From Dyella kyungheensis (lineage in GTDB: Bacteria; Pseudomonadota; Gammaproteobacteria; Xanthomonadales; Rhodanobacteraceae), in assembly GCF_016905005.1 (NCBI RefSeq), contig NZ_JADIKC010000007.1, positions 1 to 64,000 of the forward strand: DNA of 64,000 nt. The letters are read 5' to 3'. Below the pieces are notes generated by a model. It did no database searches. It worked only from the letters and a program-made list of their open reading frames with translations, and was not told where the DNA came from. The translations under genes were made by a program, and so were the position numbers. Positions 1 to 9,219 of the stretch are shown piece after piece. Positions within the stretch are counted from its first letter, which is position 1. Each line of letters starts with the position of its first letter.

Positions 1-179
1 CGCCCCAGACGAGGGCTGCCTGACGGCTCGCGGTGCCCGTTACGCGCCAGCTCCCGTGAGATCGTACTGGGCGACCGGCCCAGCAGCATCGCCAGCTGCC
101 GGGCGCTGTCCCCGCGTGCCTTGCCCACCATGATCGCGCCTCGCTCTTCGGCGCTTAGATGGTTGTAGTGCTGACCCAT
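1..179 (-). CDS. IS30-family transposase, N-terminal fragment
   Basis: The reading frame starts at an ATG at 179 and runs off the left edge after about 59 residues (MGQHYNHLSAEERGAIMVGK and onwards). It contains the helix-turn-helix typical of IS30 transposases, including the GRSPSTISREL recognition helix. A strong ribosome binding site (GGGAGGTGATGC) lies directly upstream. The DDE catalytic domain lies outside the window, so it cannot be said whether the gene is intact. The family call rests on the HTH sequence and the start pattern. Confidence 0.85.
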   Translation of the reverse strand, partial: MGQHYNHLSAEERGAIMVGKARGDSARQLAMLLGRSPSTISRELARNGHREPSGSPRLG

Positions 180-223
180 GCATCACCTCCCAAAGGGCGT
201 TGCACTTGATATTAGAGACCGCC
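1..223 (-). mobile_element. IS30-family insertion sequence, one end only
   Basis: This is the 5' end of an IS30-type element whose remainder lies beyond the left edge. It holds the start of the transposase gene (179 leftwards) and about 44 bases of leader ending in the probable terminal repeat near 200-223 (TTGCACTTGATATTAGAGAC and three further bases). The boundary is inferred because the sequence from 224 on matches the interior of a dispersed repeat found twice more in the window. Those copies read CTTTGGTTACTTTCTC where this one has the IS end followed by GTTACTTTCTC. The other end and the target duplication cannot be seen. Confidence 0.75.
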
Positions 224-449
224 GTTACTTTCTCTTGGGCAAGCAAGAGAAAGTAACCCGGGCCGCGGCAGCGGCACGGAAGCCCGCGGCAGGCGAGCCA
301 GATCGCTGTATCGCGACAGCCAAGTACCGAGGCTCTGGATCCCGGCGTACGCCGGGATGACGAGCTAAAGAAGACAGAGGCGATTGCACACGGCAAGGCA
401 AGGTTGACCCCTCACCCCAACCCTCTCCCCGCAGGGGAGAGGGAGAAAA
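224..449. repeat. Composite intergenic repeat, copy A (truncated by IS30)
   Basis: This is the truncated first copy of a modular repeat seen again at 24948-25329 and 31061-31476. Modules in order are a hairpin (TTACTTTCTCTTG, loop, CAAGAGAAAGTAA), the segment CGGAAGCCCGCGGCAGGCGA, a short palindrome (TCCCGGCGTACGCCGGGA), and a C-rich hairpin (CCCTCTCCCC, loop, GGGGAGAGGG). The left part is missing because the IS30 element lies there. The right end falls three bases from the fliK stop codon, so the C-rich hairpin could act as a fliK terminator. That role is inference. Confidence 0.8.
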
Positions 450-451
450 GG

Positions 452-1621
452 CTAGGCGAACATATCCACCAAACCCACCGCCTTCACCACCGGCGCCGCG
501 ATAGAAACCAACTCACCGACACCTTCAGCCAATCCACCCGCCGACGAACCACCCGACGAAGCCGGCTGCCCCGAACCCTTCCCCGTATTCCCCTGCCCCA
601 CATGCGCCTGCCCCAGCGACAAACCGTGATGCGCCAGCATCGAGTCGAGCTGGCTCAGGGTCTGCTGCACCGCGTGCACCGCCTGCGGATGCTGGGCAAT
701 GAAGGCGACGTCCACATGGTCCTGCTTCACGCTCACCTTGACGTCGAGTTCACCGAGATCTTCCGGATGCAAACGGATGCGTGCCTCCTTCACGTCCTGG
801 CCACCAAGCCACGTCACCTGCTGGCTCAGCTCCTGCCCAAACGAGGGCGAGCCCACGCTGGACTGCATGGTCAGCGCATGCGGCGCGGGTGTCGCGGCGA
901 CAGTGGAAGACTGCTGCGGTTGCGGCGACATCGCCTGGGCCGTGAGATTCTTCAGCGCCTCGAGCGAATCGCTGTGATCGCCCTGGTTCGGCGGCGTCGT
1001 CAACGCCTGCAAGGCGCTGGCGAAGGCATCGCCCTTCACGGCTTGCGCGGTGTCGTCAGGCGAGGTGTCGACCGCATCGTCGCCGTCATCGGAACCCATT
1101 CCCAACATGGAAAGGCTCTTGTCCTTGACGCCGTCCATGGCCTTGCTGAAATCGCCTGCGCCATCCGGCTTCGCCTGGCCGGCAGCCTGCGCGGCGCCAA
1201 GCAAAGCAAAGTTGGCCGAGGTCACGCCCGCCGTGCTGGCAGCCGTGACGGCGTCGGCGGCATCGTCGCCATCGGCAGCCGCAGGTACCGCGCTGGCAGC
1301 TGCGGAAGCCGGCACGCTCTGGCCCAGCAGGGCGAGCATGGCCGCCGTGGCGTCGGGAGTGGCGGAGGCCGACTTGTCGTCGTCCTTCTGATCCTTTGCA
1401 TCCTTCGCGGCCGGCTGGCCGGAAGGCGCGGACTTCGATGCCGCGTGCCTGCCGTGCGTCGGCCGGGACGGTTCCGTCTGCTGCGCCAATTGCTGGTGGG
1501 CCTGCTGCAACGGCTTGCTGAACGTGTTGTTGGGATCGTTCGACGACGCATTCGTCGCGTCGTTGGCGGGCGCGTTCGTCGGCGGCGCCAGGTTCGCCAC
1601 GGGGGCAATGGACGGCGTCAT
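452..1621 (-). CDS. fliK: Flagellar hook-length control protein FliK
   Basis: This is the secreted molecular ruler that sets hook length and switches the export gate to filament substrates. The first two thirds (389 residues in all) are low-complexity Ala/Pro/Asp-rich, as usual for FliK. The C-terminal Flg_hook domain, at about residues 255-340, contains RIRLHPEDLGELDVKVSV and a region rich in Gln and His. The ATG at 1621 was chosen because AGGAG lies 7-8 bases upstream; an in-frame ATG at 1639 has no such site. It is the last gene of the fliE-K operon seen here. fliL, which usually follows fliK in related genomes, is absent, and a repeat and IS30 element lie beyond. Confidence 0.93.
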   Translation of the reverse strand: MTPSIAPVANLAPPTNAPANDATNASSNDPNNTFSKPLQQAHQQLAQQTEPSRPTHGRHAASKSAPSGQPAAKDAKDQKDDDKSASATPDATAAMLALLGQSVPASAAASAVPAAADGDDAADAVTAASTAGVTSANFALLGAAQAAGQAKPDGAGDFSKAMDGVKDKSLSMLGMGSDDGDDAVDTSPDDTAQAVKGDAFASALQALTTPPNQGDHSDSLEALKNLTAQAMSPQPQQSSTVAATPAPHALTMQSSVGSPSFGQELSQQVTWLGGQDVKEARIRLHPEDLGELDVKVSVKQDHVDVAFIAQHPQAVHAVQQTLSQLDSMLAHHGLSLGQAHVGQGNTGKGSGQPASSGGSSAGGLAEGVGELVSIAAPVVKAVGLVDMFA

Positions 1622-1655
1622 GGGTTGATCTCCTGGCATGCGTTCATGGGTGCGA

Positions 1656-2090
1656 TCACGAGAAGCCCTTGGCCGGACGGCGGTACTGCATGCGCTCGTC
1701 GACTTCGGCTTGTTCGCGACGGTCCTCGCTCTTGCGTTCCTGCTCGCGGTAGCGGTCGATCACGCTGCCCAGCGCCTGTTCGCGGGCATGCGCTTCGCGC
1801 CACAGGTTGCGCACGCCGTCGAGCAGACGGCGCTGGCGCGCCACTTCATGGATCTGTTGCGCAATGACCTGGTCGATGCGTTCGACGAACTGGCGACGGT
1901 TGAGCAAGGCACTCACGCTCACGCCACCCGCCGCCTCGGCATATTCCGCGCGGTATTTCTGCAGTTCTTCCAGCTGTTGTTCGGCCTTGGCCAGCTTCTG
2001 CTGCTGCTCGGCCAGTCGTTGCATGGCCGCTTCCTGGCGGTCATGCGCCAGATCGGCGGCGGGTTGCAGTCGGTTTGCGCGAGACGTCAC
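1656..2090 (-). CDS. fliJ: Flagellar export chaperone FliJ
   Basis: A 144-residue, highly charged and almost entirely alpha-helical coiled-coil protein, typical of FliJ in length and composition. FliJ binds the FliI ATPase ring and FlhA and escorts export substrates. The start is a GTG that overlaps the fliI stop codon (GTGA), which implies translational coupling. The assignment rests on position between fliI and fliK together with the coiled-coil character, because FliJ sequences diverge widely. Confidence 0.88.
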   Translation of the reverse strand: MTSRANRLQPAADLAHDRQEAAMQRLAEQQQKLAKAEQQLEELQKYRAEYAEAAGGVSVSALLNRRQFVERIDQVIAQQIHEVARQRRLLDGVRNLWREAHAREQALGSVIDRYREQERKSEDRREQAEVDERMQYRRPAKGFS

Positions 2091-3451
2091 GGCGTACCTC
2101 CGGCAGTGAGCGTTTCAAGCCCGCTGATGGCGTCGTCGAGCGTGGTCGGTGCATCCACTTCCTGCTGCAGGAAGTCGCGCAGCTTCGGCCACATGGCGAT
2201 GGCGTGATCCACCTGCGGATCGGAGCCCTTCTGGTAGGCGCCCACGGCAATCAGGTCGCGCTGCTGGCGATAGGCCGAATACACCTGGCGAAAACGCTGG
2301 GCGGAACGCAGGTGTTCGCGCTTGACCACGGCCGGCATCACGCGGCTGATCGATGCCTCGATATCGATGGCCGGATAATGACCGGCCTCGGCCAGGTCGC
2401 GCGACAGCACGATATGGCCGTCCAGAATGGCGCGCGACGCATCGGCGATGGGATCGTGGCGATAGTCGTCGCCCTCGGTCAGCACGGTATAGAACGCGGT
2501 GATGGAACCGCGCCCTTCGGCATCGTTGCCGGCGCGTTCCACCAGGGCGGGCAGCATGGCGAACACCGACGGCGGATAACCCTTGGTGGCCGGCGGTTCG
2601 CCGATGGCCAGTGCGATCTCGCGCTGCGCCTGGGCGTAGCGGGTGATCGAATCCATCAGCAACAGCACGCGCTGGCCGCGATCGCGGAACCATTCGGCGA
2701 TCGCGGTGGCGTACTGCGCGCCGCGCAGGCGCTTCAGCGGCGGCGCATCGGCGGGCGCCGCGACGATCACGGCGCGGGCGCGACCTTCCGGACCCAGCGT
2801 GTGTTCCACGAATTCCTTCACTTCGCGGCCGCGCTCGCCGATCAGGCCCACCACCACCACGTCGGCGTCGGTGTAGCGCGTCATCATGCCGAGCAGGGTC
2901 GACTTGCCGACACCCGAGCCGGCGAACAGGCCCAGGCGCTGGCCGCGTCCCACGGTGAGCAGCGAATTGATCGCGCGAACGCCGGTGTCCAGTGGCGTGT
3001 CGATGGGCTTGCGCGCCATCGGGTTGATCGGTTCGTTCTTGAGCAGCGCGTGCTCGTCCGCGTCCAGCGGACCGAGGCCGTCGAGCGGCACGCCATCGGC
3101 ACCGACTACGCGACCCAGCAAGGCCATGCCCACCGGCAAGCCGCTGGTGTGTGCGCACGGACGCACCCGCGCGTTCGGCAGCACGCCGTGCATTTCGGCG
3201 ACCGGCATCAACAACAGCCGCTCGTCGGCGAAGCCGACCACTTCGGTATCCAGTTCGCTGCCATCGGCCGTGGTGACCAGGCAACGCGCACCCAGCGGTG
3301 CCTCGCAACCTTCCGCTTCCAGGGTGAGGCCGACCACACGGCGCAGGCGGCCTTCGACGGTGAGCGTGCGCGCGCCAAGGGCGCGCTGACGACGACGGGC
3401 CAGGCGCTCCTGCCACAGGGCGGCACGCGACAGGCTCGTCGGCGCGTTCAT
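2087..3451 (-). CDS. fliI: Flagellum-specific ATPase FliI
   Basis: This is the hexameric ATPase of the flagellar type III export apparatus, related to the F1 beta subunit. The 454 residues show Walker A GSGVGKST at 178-185, a Walker B region [19 protein letters not shown], and the catalytic GERG motif. The length is normal. The ATG start overlaps the end of fliH by four bases (ATGA) and its stop overlaps fliJ, so fliH, fliI and fliJ are a tightly coupled cassette making the ATPase complex. Confidence 0.97.
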   Translation of the reverse strand: MNAPTSLSRAALWQERLARRRQRALGARTLTVEGRLRRVVGLTLEAEGCEAPLGARCLVTTADGSELDTEVVGFADERLLLMPVAEMHGVLPNARVRPCAHTSGLPVGMALLGRVVGADGVPLDGLGPLDADEHALLKNEPINPMARKPIDTPLDTGVRAINSLLTVGRGQRLGLFAGSGVGKSTLLGMMTRYTDADVVVVGLIGERGREVKEFVEHTLGPEGRARAVIVAAPADAPPLKRLRGAQYATAIAEWFRDRGQRVLLLMDSITRYAQAQREIALAIGEPPATKGYPPSVFAMLPALVERAGNDAEGRGSITAFYTVLTEGDDYRHDPIADASRAILDGHIVLSRDLAEAGHYPAIDIEASISRVMPAVVKREHLRSAQRFRQVYSAYRQQRDLIAVGAYQKGSDPQVDHAIAMWPKLRDFLQQEVDAPTTLDDAISGLETLTAGGTP

Positions 3452-4095
3452 CCACGCACCTCGTCGGCGGCTTCATCCATCCCCTCGGCTTCGGCGCCGA
3501 GCACGGCATCCACCACCGCGGCGAGCCGTGTTTCGACACGGGCATCGAGCCGCGAGCGTTCGCTTTCCAGCAGGCAGTCGCCGCGCTGGAGACTGTTGTC
3601 GGGCAGCAACTGCCAGTGCGATTCCGCCATCTCCAGCGAACGCAGCAACGCGAGGTCGTCCGGGTGCAGGCGCACGCGCAGGTTGCCGCTCGCCGAAGGC
3701 AGCGCCAGCGCCGCCTGGCGCACGGCGTCCACCACCAGGTCGGGCGCGGTGCGCAGCTCATGCGCCAGCACCTGGCGCGCCACCGTCATGGCGAGGCGGG
3801 TCAGTTCCAGCTCCACCAGTTCGTCCATGCTGCGCAACGGGCGCGCGGCAGAGTCGAGCAAGGCGTCCAGCCGTTGCATGCGTTCCTGCAGCACTTCGCG
3901 CGCTTCGGCCATGCCCTGGGCATGGCCAGCTGCATAGCCTTCTTCGCGCGCCTGTTGTTCGATGTCCTCGAGATCGCGCAGCGTCGGCTGCAACACCGGC
4001 TCGGGCGTTGGTTCGGCTGCCACCGGATCGCCCACTTCGGGCGGTAGCCAGCGTTCGAAAGGCAGCAGCTTGTCTCGGGTCATCACGGCGCTCAT
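3448..4095 (-). CDS. fliH: Flagellar assembly protein FliH
   Basis: A regulator of FliI that anchors the ATPase complex to the C ring via FliN. The 215-residue protein has a Pro-rich N-terminus, a helical middle (about 60-130) with small-residue and Glu-rich spacing, and a C-terminal domain similar to the V/F-type ATPase stalk. It overlaps fliG and fliI by four bases at either end. FliH is poorly conserved, so the call depends on context and the C-terminal domain. Confidence 0.9.
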   Translation of the reverse strand: MSAVMTRDKLLPFERWLPPEVGDPVAAEPTPEPVLQPTLRDLEDIEQQAREEGYAAGHAQGMAEAREVLQERMQRLDALLDSAARPLRSMDELVELELTRLAMTVARQVLAHELRTAPDLVVDAVRQAALALPSASGNLRVRLHPDDLALLRSLEMAESHWQLLPDNSLQRGDCLLESERSRLDARVETRLAAVVDAVLGAEAEGMDEAADEVRG

Positions 4096-5105
4096 GCGAC
4101 CAGCTCGTCACCCGTGCCGGAGAGATTGATGGCACCGGAGTCGGCCAGCTTGCGCGCGATGCCGAGCACTTCTTTCTGTGCCGAATCGACTTCGCTGAGG
4201 CGAACGGGACCCGATACTTCCAGGTCGTCGCGCAACATGTCGGCGGCACGCTTGGACATGTTGGCGAAGATCTTCTCGCGCACGCCCGGTTCGGCGCCCT
4301 TCAGCGCGGTGACCAGGCGGGCTGTCGGCACTTCGCGCAGCAACGTCTGCATGCTGCGGTCGTCCAGGTCGCCGAGGTCTTCGAACACGAACATCAGTTC
4401 TTCGATGCGGCCGCTCAAGCCCGAGTCGTGGGTGCGGATGGCCGCCATCAGCTCGTTCTCGCGCGTGGTTTCCATCGCGTTGAGGATGTTGGCCGCCGCC
4501 TTGAGGCCGCCCACGCTGGCGGACTTGAGCTTCTTGGTGTTGCCGCCGGAGAACTGGCGCTCCATGATTTCGTCCAGCTCGTTCAAGGCGTGCGGCTGCA
4601 CGCCGTCGAGCGTGGCAATGCGCATCACCGCGTCGCTGCGCACGCGCGGCGGCAGATAGCCGATCACTTCGGCCGCCTGGTCGGGTTCGAGGTGGGCCAG
4701 CACCAGCGCGATGATCTGCGGATGTTCCTGCCCGATCATCTCGGCGATGGCGCGGCTCTCCATCCACTTCAGCGATTCCAGGCCCTTGCTGCTGCGGCCG
4801 AGCAGGATGCGGTCGATCAGGCCGCCTGCCTTGTTCTCGCCCAGCGCGTTGACCAGGATCTTGCGGATGTATTCCTCGGTGCCCACGCCCAGCGAGGTGT
4901 GGCGCCCCATATCCTCGTTGAGGCGAGCGAGCACCATTTCCACTTGTTCGCGGGTGACGTTGGTGAGGCCGGCCATGGCCGAGCCGACGGCCTGCACGTC
5001 ACGCGCGCTAAGGTGCTTGAGCACTTCGGCGGCGTCCTGCTCGCCCAGCGTGAGCAACAGGATGGCCGCGCGCTGCGCGCCGCCGATGGGAGTTTCTGCC
5101 TTCAT
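4092..5105 (-). CDS. fliG: Flagellar motor switch protein FliG
   Basis: A C-ring protein that links FliF to FliM and generates torque with the stator. The 337 residues carry the N-terminal FliF-binding domain (GAQRAAILLLTLGEQDAAEVLKHL), the middle-domain EHPQ motif (EHPQIIALVLAHL) and the C-terminal charged torque helix (MFVFEDLGDLDDRSMQTLLR). The ATG at 5105 gives the usual FliG N-terminus; a longer in-frame start at 5183 adds 26 residues unlike any FliG. The 123-base gap to fliF is the longest inside the fliE-K operon. Confidence 0.97.
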   Translation of the reverse strand: MKAETPIGGAQRAAILLLTLGEQDAAEVLKHLSARDVQAVGSAMAGLTNVTREQVEMVLARLNEDMGRHTSLGVGTEEYIRKILVNALGENKAGGLIDRILLGRSSKGLESLKWMESRAIAEMIGQEHPQIIALVLAHLEPDQAAEVIGYLPPRVRSDAVMRIATLDGVQPHALNELDEIMERQFSGGNTKKLKSASVGGLKAAANILNAMETTRENELMAAIRTHDSGLSGRIEELMFVFEDLGDLDDRSMQTLLREVPTARLVTALKGAEPGVREKIFANMSKRAADMLRDDLEVSGPVRLSEVDSAQKEVLGIARKLADSGAINLSGTGDELVA

Positions 5106-5228
5106 GATTCGATCCGCCCGCTGATCGTGGTCGGTTGTGCCGCGCGTGACAGCGCGCGATGGCGCCGGGTGGCCAGCATGCACGTGCGACGCCGGCGTAG
5201 CGAGGAAGAGTTCGTTGCGAAGCTGCGA

Positions 5229-6923
5229 TCAGGCGCCATCTTCGCCCACCCAACTCTTCACCACTTGCGCCACCTGCTTGGGGTTCTCGCCCACCATGCG
5301 GCGGGCGATGCCGATGCGCTGCTCGTACGCCAACTGCGGCGGCACGCCGAGCTTGAGCACGTCGTCGTCTTCCTTGTCATCGATGCGCACCGAGAGTGTT
5401 GGCGCGCTCAAGGCCGGCGTATCGGCCAACGCAAGTTCGCGGCTGGGCGACGGTCCGCGCGACAAACCGCGCAACAGCGGACGCAGCAGCCCGAACGCCA
5501 CCAGCAACGCCACCAGGATGCCCGCCGCCTGCTTGATCAGGTCGAGCATGCCCGGACGCTCCCAGAACGGTTGTGCCGGAGCGGCCACGTCGGTTCCCGG
5601 GTCCTGGTGGAACGGTTGATTGATCACGCTGACGCTGTCGCCGCGCGCTTCGTTGTAACCCACCGCATTGCGTGCCAGCGTGGTGAGGTGTTCCAGTTCC
5701 TGCGGCGTGAACGGCACGCTCTTGGTGCCGCCCTTGTCGCCGGTCACGCTCTTGTTGTCGACCACCACCGCCACGGTGAGACGCGCAAGCCGCCCGGCCG
5801 GATCGCTGACGTGACTGATGGTGCGATCCAGTTCGTAGTTGCGCGTGGCGCTGCTGGTGTTCTCGCTCGGACCGCTGCTCTGCGCCGTCGCTGCTGTCTT
5901 GCCTGCACCCTTGGCCGCCGGCTTGGCTGCCGTAGGCTGCGCCACGGTGTTCGGCGGCTGGTTGCTCAGTGCGCCCGGGATCGATGCATCGTTCGCTTCG
6001 CCGGTGTGCTGTTCGCTGTTGGTCTGTTCGCTGCGCAACGCGGGATGTTCATGATCGAACGTCTCGGTGGCTTTCTCGGTCTCGCTGAAATCCAGATCCG
6101 CGTAGACCTGCGCGCGTACCTTGCCGGGGCCGACCAGCGGCGTCAGCAGTTCCTCGATGCGCTGCGCATAGGTGTTCTCGATGCGCGTGGCCAGACGCAG
6201 GCGCGTATCGCCGATGGCGCTGGCACTGCCCGCGTCGGTGGTGGTGAGCAGTTGTCCTGCCTGATCCACCACCGATACCTGCTTGGGATCGAGACTGGGC
6301 ACGCTCGAAGCCACCAAGTGCACGATGGCTGCCACCTGGCTGGCATCGAGCTGGCGGCCCGGATACAGCGTGACGAGCACCGAGGCGCTCGCTTCCTTGT
6401 TGTCGCGAATGAACGCCGACGGCTTGGGCAACGCCAGATGCACGCGCGCGGCCCGCACCGATTGCAAGCCGGCAATGGTGCTGCCCAGATCGGTTTCCAG
6501 CATCTGCTGGTAGCGCGTGCGCTCGGCCAGATCGCTCATGCCGAACGGCGAATCGGCGGCGGGCGCCGCGCTGGTGGCCGCGCTGCCCTGCGGCAGGCCC
6601 TGCGCGGCCAGCTTGAGTCGGATCGCCGCCAGGTCGGAAGCCGGCACCATGATGGAATTGCCATCGGCACCCAGCGTATACGGCGTATTGGAGGCCTGCA
6701 GCGCCTGCGTGACGGCAGCGGCATCCTTCTGCTCGAGGCCCGCATAAAGCAGGCCGTAATTGGGGCCGCGCGACCACAGCACCACGGCAACGCCCAGGGC
6801 TACGGCCGCGGCGACGCCCACCAGCAACAACAACTGGCGTGTTGCCGGCGTGCGCGCGAGCTGCTTGAGATCCAGGCGAGAACCGGGTCTTTCGTCGGTG
6901 GTCGCGAGGGCGTTATCGGCCAT
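5229..6923 (-). CDS. fliF: Flagellar MS-ring protein FliF
   Basis: The basal-body base plate in the inner membrane, on which the rest of the organelle assembles. The 564 residues include an N-terminal membrane segment (about 30-50, QLLLLVGVAAAVALGVAVVL), the periplasmic ring-building motifs (SDLAERTRYQQMLETDL, VRAARVHLALPKPSAFI), a Pro/Ala-rich insert, a second membrane segment near residue 465 and a C-terminal FliG-binding tail. It lies 30 bases downstream of fliE. Confidence 0.97.
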   Translation of the reverse strand: MADNALATTDERPGSRLDLKQLARTPATRQLLLLVGVAAAVALGVAVVLWSRGPNYGLLYAGLEQKDAAAVTQALQASNTPYTLGADGNSIMVPASDLAAIRLKLAAQGLPQGSAATSAAPAADSPFGMSDLAERTRYQQMLETDLGSTIAGLQSVRAARVHLALPKPSAFIRDNKEASASVLVTLYPGRQLDASQVAAIVHLVASSVPSLDPKQVSVVDQAGQLLTTTDAGSASAIGDTRLRLATRIENTYAQRIEELLTPLVGPGKVRAQVYADLDFSETEKATETFDHEHPALRSEQTNSEQHTGEANDASIPGALSNQPPNTVAQPTAAKPAAKGAGKTAATAQSSGPSENTSSATRNYELDRTISHVSDPAGRLARLTVAVVVDNKSVTGDKGGTKSVPFTPQELEHLTTLARNAVGYNEARGDSVSVINQPFHQDPGTDVAAPAQPFWERPGMLDLIKQAAGILVALLVAFGLLRPLLRGLSRGPSPSRELALADTPALSAPTLSVRIDDKEDDDVLKLGVPPQLAYEQRIGIARRMVGENPKQVAQVVKSWVGEDGA

Positions 6924-6953
6924 GAAGGCTGCTCTTCTTTTTCAAAGAACCGG

Positions 6954-7277
6954 TCAGACCGGCATGTTCATGATGTTGTTGTACGCATCGACCAGCTTGT
7001 TGCGCACCTGGGTCAACGTGTTCAACGACAGGTCGGCCTTGTTGATGGCCACCATGGTGCGGCCGAGATCGGCGCCCTCGTCGCCTCGCTCGAAGCTCGC
7101 CGCCTGGTTGCCCGCATCCATCTGCGCATCGGCCACTGACGAAATCGACTGCTTGAGCAGGCTGGAGAAATCCGTCTGCCCCGGCGCCGCCGCCGTGAAC
7201 GACTGCTCCGCCGGCTTGGTCTGAAGAGAGAGCTGGCGCATCTGCGACAGCAGGTTGTTGACGTCGATCTGACTCAT
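6954..7277 (-). CDS. fliE: Flagellar hook-basal body protein FliE
   Basis: FliE joins the MS ring to the proximal rod. The 107-residue length is typical, and the C-terminal half carries the FliE signature (RTMVAINKADLSLNTLTQVRN, then VDAYNNIMNMPV). It is the first gene of the fliE-F-G-H-I-J-K operon and has a sigma-54 promoter about 40 bases upstream of its start. Confidence 0.95.
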   Translation of the reverse strand: MSQIDVNNLLSQMRQLSLQTKPAEQSFTAAAPGQTDFSSLLKQSISSVADAQMDAGNQAASFERGDEGADLGRTMVAINKADLSLNTLTQVRNKLVDAYNNIMNMPV

Positions 7278-7317
7278 GACGGAATTCCAACGCGTAAAGA
7301 GTTATCGAAGGTGTTAC

Positions 7318-7333
7318 TGCACAACCTGTGCCA
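7318..7333 (-). promoter_or_regulatory. Sigma-54 promoter of the fliE operon
   Basis: Read on the minus strand the site is TGGCACAGGTTGTGCA. It has the invariant GG and GC doublets at the correct spacing of ten bases and a full TGGCAC upstream half. It lies between the regulator gene and fliE, with the predicted start about 30 bases before the fliE ATG. The adjacent FleQ-type activator is the obvious partner. Seen directly in sequence; function is inferred. Confidence 0.75.
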
Positions 7334-7360
7334 TGCGTGAAGAGACGAGTGAAGAGAGGT

Positions 7361-7413
7361 GAGAAGTGAGCGTTGGCAGCGATATTTCGCTGCACGCTCG
7401 CTGCTCACTTCTC
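7361..7413 (-). terminator. Double-stem hairpin 3' of the FleQ-type gene
   Basis: An 11-base outer stem (GAGAAGTGAGC with GCTCACTTCTC) encloses a 7-base inner stem (GCAGCGA with TCGCTGC). It lies 18 bases past the regulator stop codon and upstream of the fliE promoter. There is no T-run, so it may stabilise the 3' end or support factor-dependent termination rather than act as an intrinsic terminator. Confidence 0.45.
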
Positions 7414-7430
7414 TCAACTCGGTCCTGCAC

Positions 7431-8885
7431 TTAGGCCTGCAGACTGGGGTGCAGCCCGTACTTGCGCAGCTTCTCCACCAGCGTCGTGCGCTGCATGCGC
7501 AGCAGCTTCGCCGCGTGGGCGACCACGCCGCCGGTGACGTCAAGCGCTTGACGGATCAGACCCACTTCGATGTCGGCCAGGTGATCCTTCAGGTCCAGAC
7601 CGCCTTCGGGCAGCATCACCAGCGAGTCGGCCGCGACCATCGCCATCGGCTCGGACAACACGGTGGAATGACCGGTCATCAGCGACAGCAGCGCCGCGCC
7701 ACGCACTTCTTCCACGATCTGCTGGCCGCGGTATTTCTCCGGCAGGTCGCTCACGCGCACTTCGCTGTGCGGATAGAGAATCGAAAGACGCTCGACCAGG
7801 TTGTAGAGCTCACGCACGTTGCCCGGCCACGCATAGTTGTGCAGCGCATGCATGGCACCGGCGCTGAAGCGCACGCCGCCCAGGCCGCGACGCGACAGGC
7901 GCTGGTTGAACTCGGCCACCAGCTCCGGCAGATCGTCCAGGTGCTCGCGCAGCGCCGGCATCTCCAGCGGGAACACGCTGAGGCGGTAATAGAGGTCTTC
8001 ACGGAACTGGCCATCGGCGATGGCCGCTTCGAGGTTGCGGTGCGTGGCGGCGATGATGCGCACATCGCAGCGCTGCGTGCGATTGCTGCCGACGCGCTCG
8101 AACACGCGCTCCTGCAGCACGCGCAACAGCTTCACCTGCATCGGCAGGCTCATGTCGCCGATTTCGTCGAGGAACAGCGTGCCGCCCTCGGCCAGTTCGA
8201 AGCGGCCCTTGCGGGTGCTGATGGCGCCGGTGAACGCGCCCTTCTCATGACCGAACAGTTCGCTTTCCAGCAACTCGGCCGGAATGGCGCCGCAGTTGAT
8301 GGCCACGAACGGCTTGTCGCGACGCGAAGAGCAGTCGTGGATGCTGCGCGCAACCATTTCCTTGCCGGTACCCGACTCACCGAGCACGAGCACGCTGGAA
8401 TCGAACGGCGCTACCTGGCGAACCAGGGCGTTCACGCGACCCATCGGGCCTGAACTGCCCACCAGCTTCAGCTCCGGGCGGCGCTGCGCCTGGGCTTGCG
8501 CCTGCGGTCCGCGCAGCGTCTCGGACAATTGATCGTAGCGCAGCGGAAATTCGATGATGCCGATGCGGCTGGTGGCAGCGGCGCTGTCGTTGCCCAGGCG
8601 CGGAAGCCATTGCGAATCGGCGGCCATCAGCACCATCGCCTGGTTGGAGGCCGTGCCCAGCTGCGCGAACTGGCGCTCGGCTTCGGCTTCATCCCACACA
8701 TGACCCACATAGACGGCGCGCCATGCATGCGTCGCCTCTTCCACGATTTCACACTCTTCGCCGCGCTGCGGGCGATAGCCCAGAAACTCCAGCGCCGAAA
8801 CGACCGACTCCGCCCTGCGGTGATCGGATTCGATCACCAGTACGTCGAACTTGCCCATGTGATGTTCTCGTGCGTGCTGCTTCAT
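7431..8885 (-). CDS. fleQ: FleQ-type sigma-54-dependent flagellar regulator
   Basis: An enhancer-binding protein that drives sigma-54 flagellar promoters. Domains in order are an N-terminal FleQ/receiver-like domain ([20 protein letters not shown]), a central AAA+ domain with Walker A GESGTGKE and the sigma-54-contacting GAFTGA loop followed by FLDEIGDM, and a C-terminal Fis-type HTH ([20 protein letters not shown]). The receiver lacks a clear phospho-aspartate pocket, as in FleQ. The start at 8885 has an AGGGGG site upstream; an ATG at 8858 giving MGKFDVL is equally close to FleQ N-termini. Many FleQ proteins also bind c-di-GMP, which is not provable here. Confidence 0.9.
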   Translation of the reverse strand: MKQHAREHHMGKFDVLVIESDHRRAESVVSALEFLGYRPQRGEECEIVEEATHAWRAVYVGHVWDEAEAERQFAQLGTASNQAMVLMAADSQWLPRLGNDSAAATSRIGIIEFPLRYDQLSETLRGPQAQAQAQRRPELKLVGSSGPMGRVNALVRQVAPFDSSVLVLGESGTGKEMVARSIHDCSSRRDKPFVAINCGAIPAELLESELFGHEKGAFTGAISTRKGRFELAEGGTLFLDEIGDMSLPMQVKLLRVLQERVFERVGSNRTQRCDVRIIAATHRNLEAAIADGQFREDLYYRLSVFPLEMPALREHLDDLPELVAEFNQRLSRRGLGGVRFSAGAMHALHNYAWPGNVRELYNLVERLSILYPHSEVRVSDLPEKYRGQQIVEEVRGAALLSLMTGHSTVLSEPMAMVAADSLVMLPEGGLDLKDHLADIEVGLIRQALDVTGGVVAHAAKLLRMQRTTLVEKLRKYGLHPSLQA

Positions 8886-9082
8886 TGGTGACCCCCTGGA
8901 TTGCACCTGCTCGCGTGACGTCAATCCGTCGCCGTCCACGGAGGTGAATGAGCAAGAAGAAGGCCAGCCAAACACGATTTTCTGACACGACGCTGGCGCG
9001 CACGCCTGCCTGCGAGCGTCACCTCATGTAAACGTTGCCAATATGGCCGGCAGCGATACGCCACAGATCGCTGAAATCGCTC

Positions 9083-9112
9083 AAAAAAAATCCCGAGACG
9101 AAATGCTCGGGA
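9083..9112 (-). terminator. Intrinsic terminator of the fliD-fliS-fliT-PilZ operon
   Basis: On the minus strand the stem CCCGAG pairs with CTCGGG around an eight-base loop, and a run of eight T residues follows directly. It is placed about 110 bases after the PilZ-like stop codon and about 200 bases before the regulator gene. Confidence 0.85.
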
Positions 9113-9177
9113 AGGTGACCCTGTACGACACCCTTTCGAGATGTGCGTCAAAGAACTTTCGTGCCGGGTTTCCGTAA

Positions 9178-9193
9178 CGTGATATCGATCACA
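9178..9193. promoter_or_regulatory. CRP/Clp-type palindrome upstream of the FleQ-type gene
   Basis: The sequence CGTGATATCGATCACA matches the CRP/Clp consensus TGTGA-N6-TCACA at nine of ten positions. In xanthomonads Clp is a c-di-GMP-responsive CRP homologue that controls motility genes. The intrinsic terminator at 9083-9112 lies between this site and the regulator start, so a promoter directly at the site would be cut off. Its target is therefore unclear. Confidence 0.45.
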
Positions 9194-9219
9194 TAAGGTC
9201 TGTGACCCCAGTCCGCGCG

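Larger units (their letters stand above)
8886..9219. other. Intergenic region upstream of the FleQ-type gene
   Basis: This 334-base region contains an intrinsic terminator for the upstream fliD-PilZ operon (9083-9112) and a CRP/Clp-like palindrome (9178-9193). I see no open reading frame with supporting signals. The rpoN2 gene that I recall in the corresponding gap of Xanthomonas is absent. The promoter of the regulator should lie between 8886 and about 9080, but I could not pick a convincing -10/-35 pair. Confidence 0.6.

Noticed and set aside
404-1867. Long plus-strand reading frame opposite fliK and fliJ
   Set aside because: GC-rich minus-strand genes create long antisense frames. The translation is Arg/His-rich with no recognisable domain, while the minus strand encodes clear FliK and FliJ.
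3528-7139. A 1203-codon plus-strand frame
   Set aside because: It spans fliH, fliG, fliF and fliE in antisense, has unnatural Arg/His-rich composition and no start signal. It is a codon-bias shadow.
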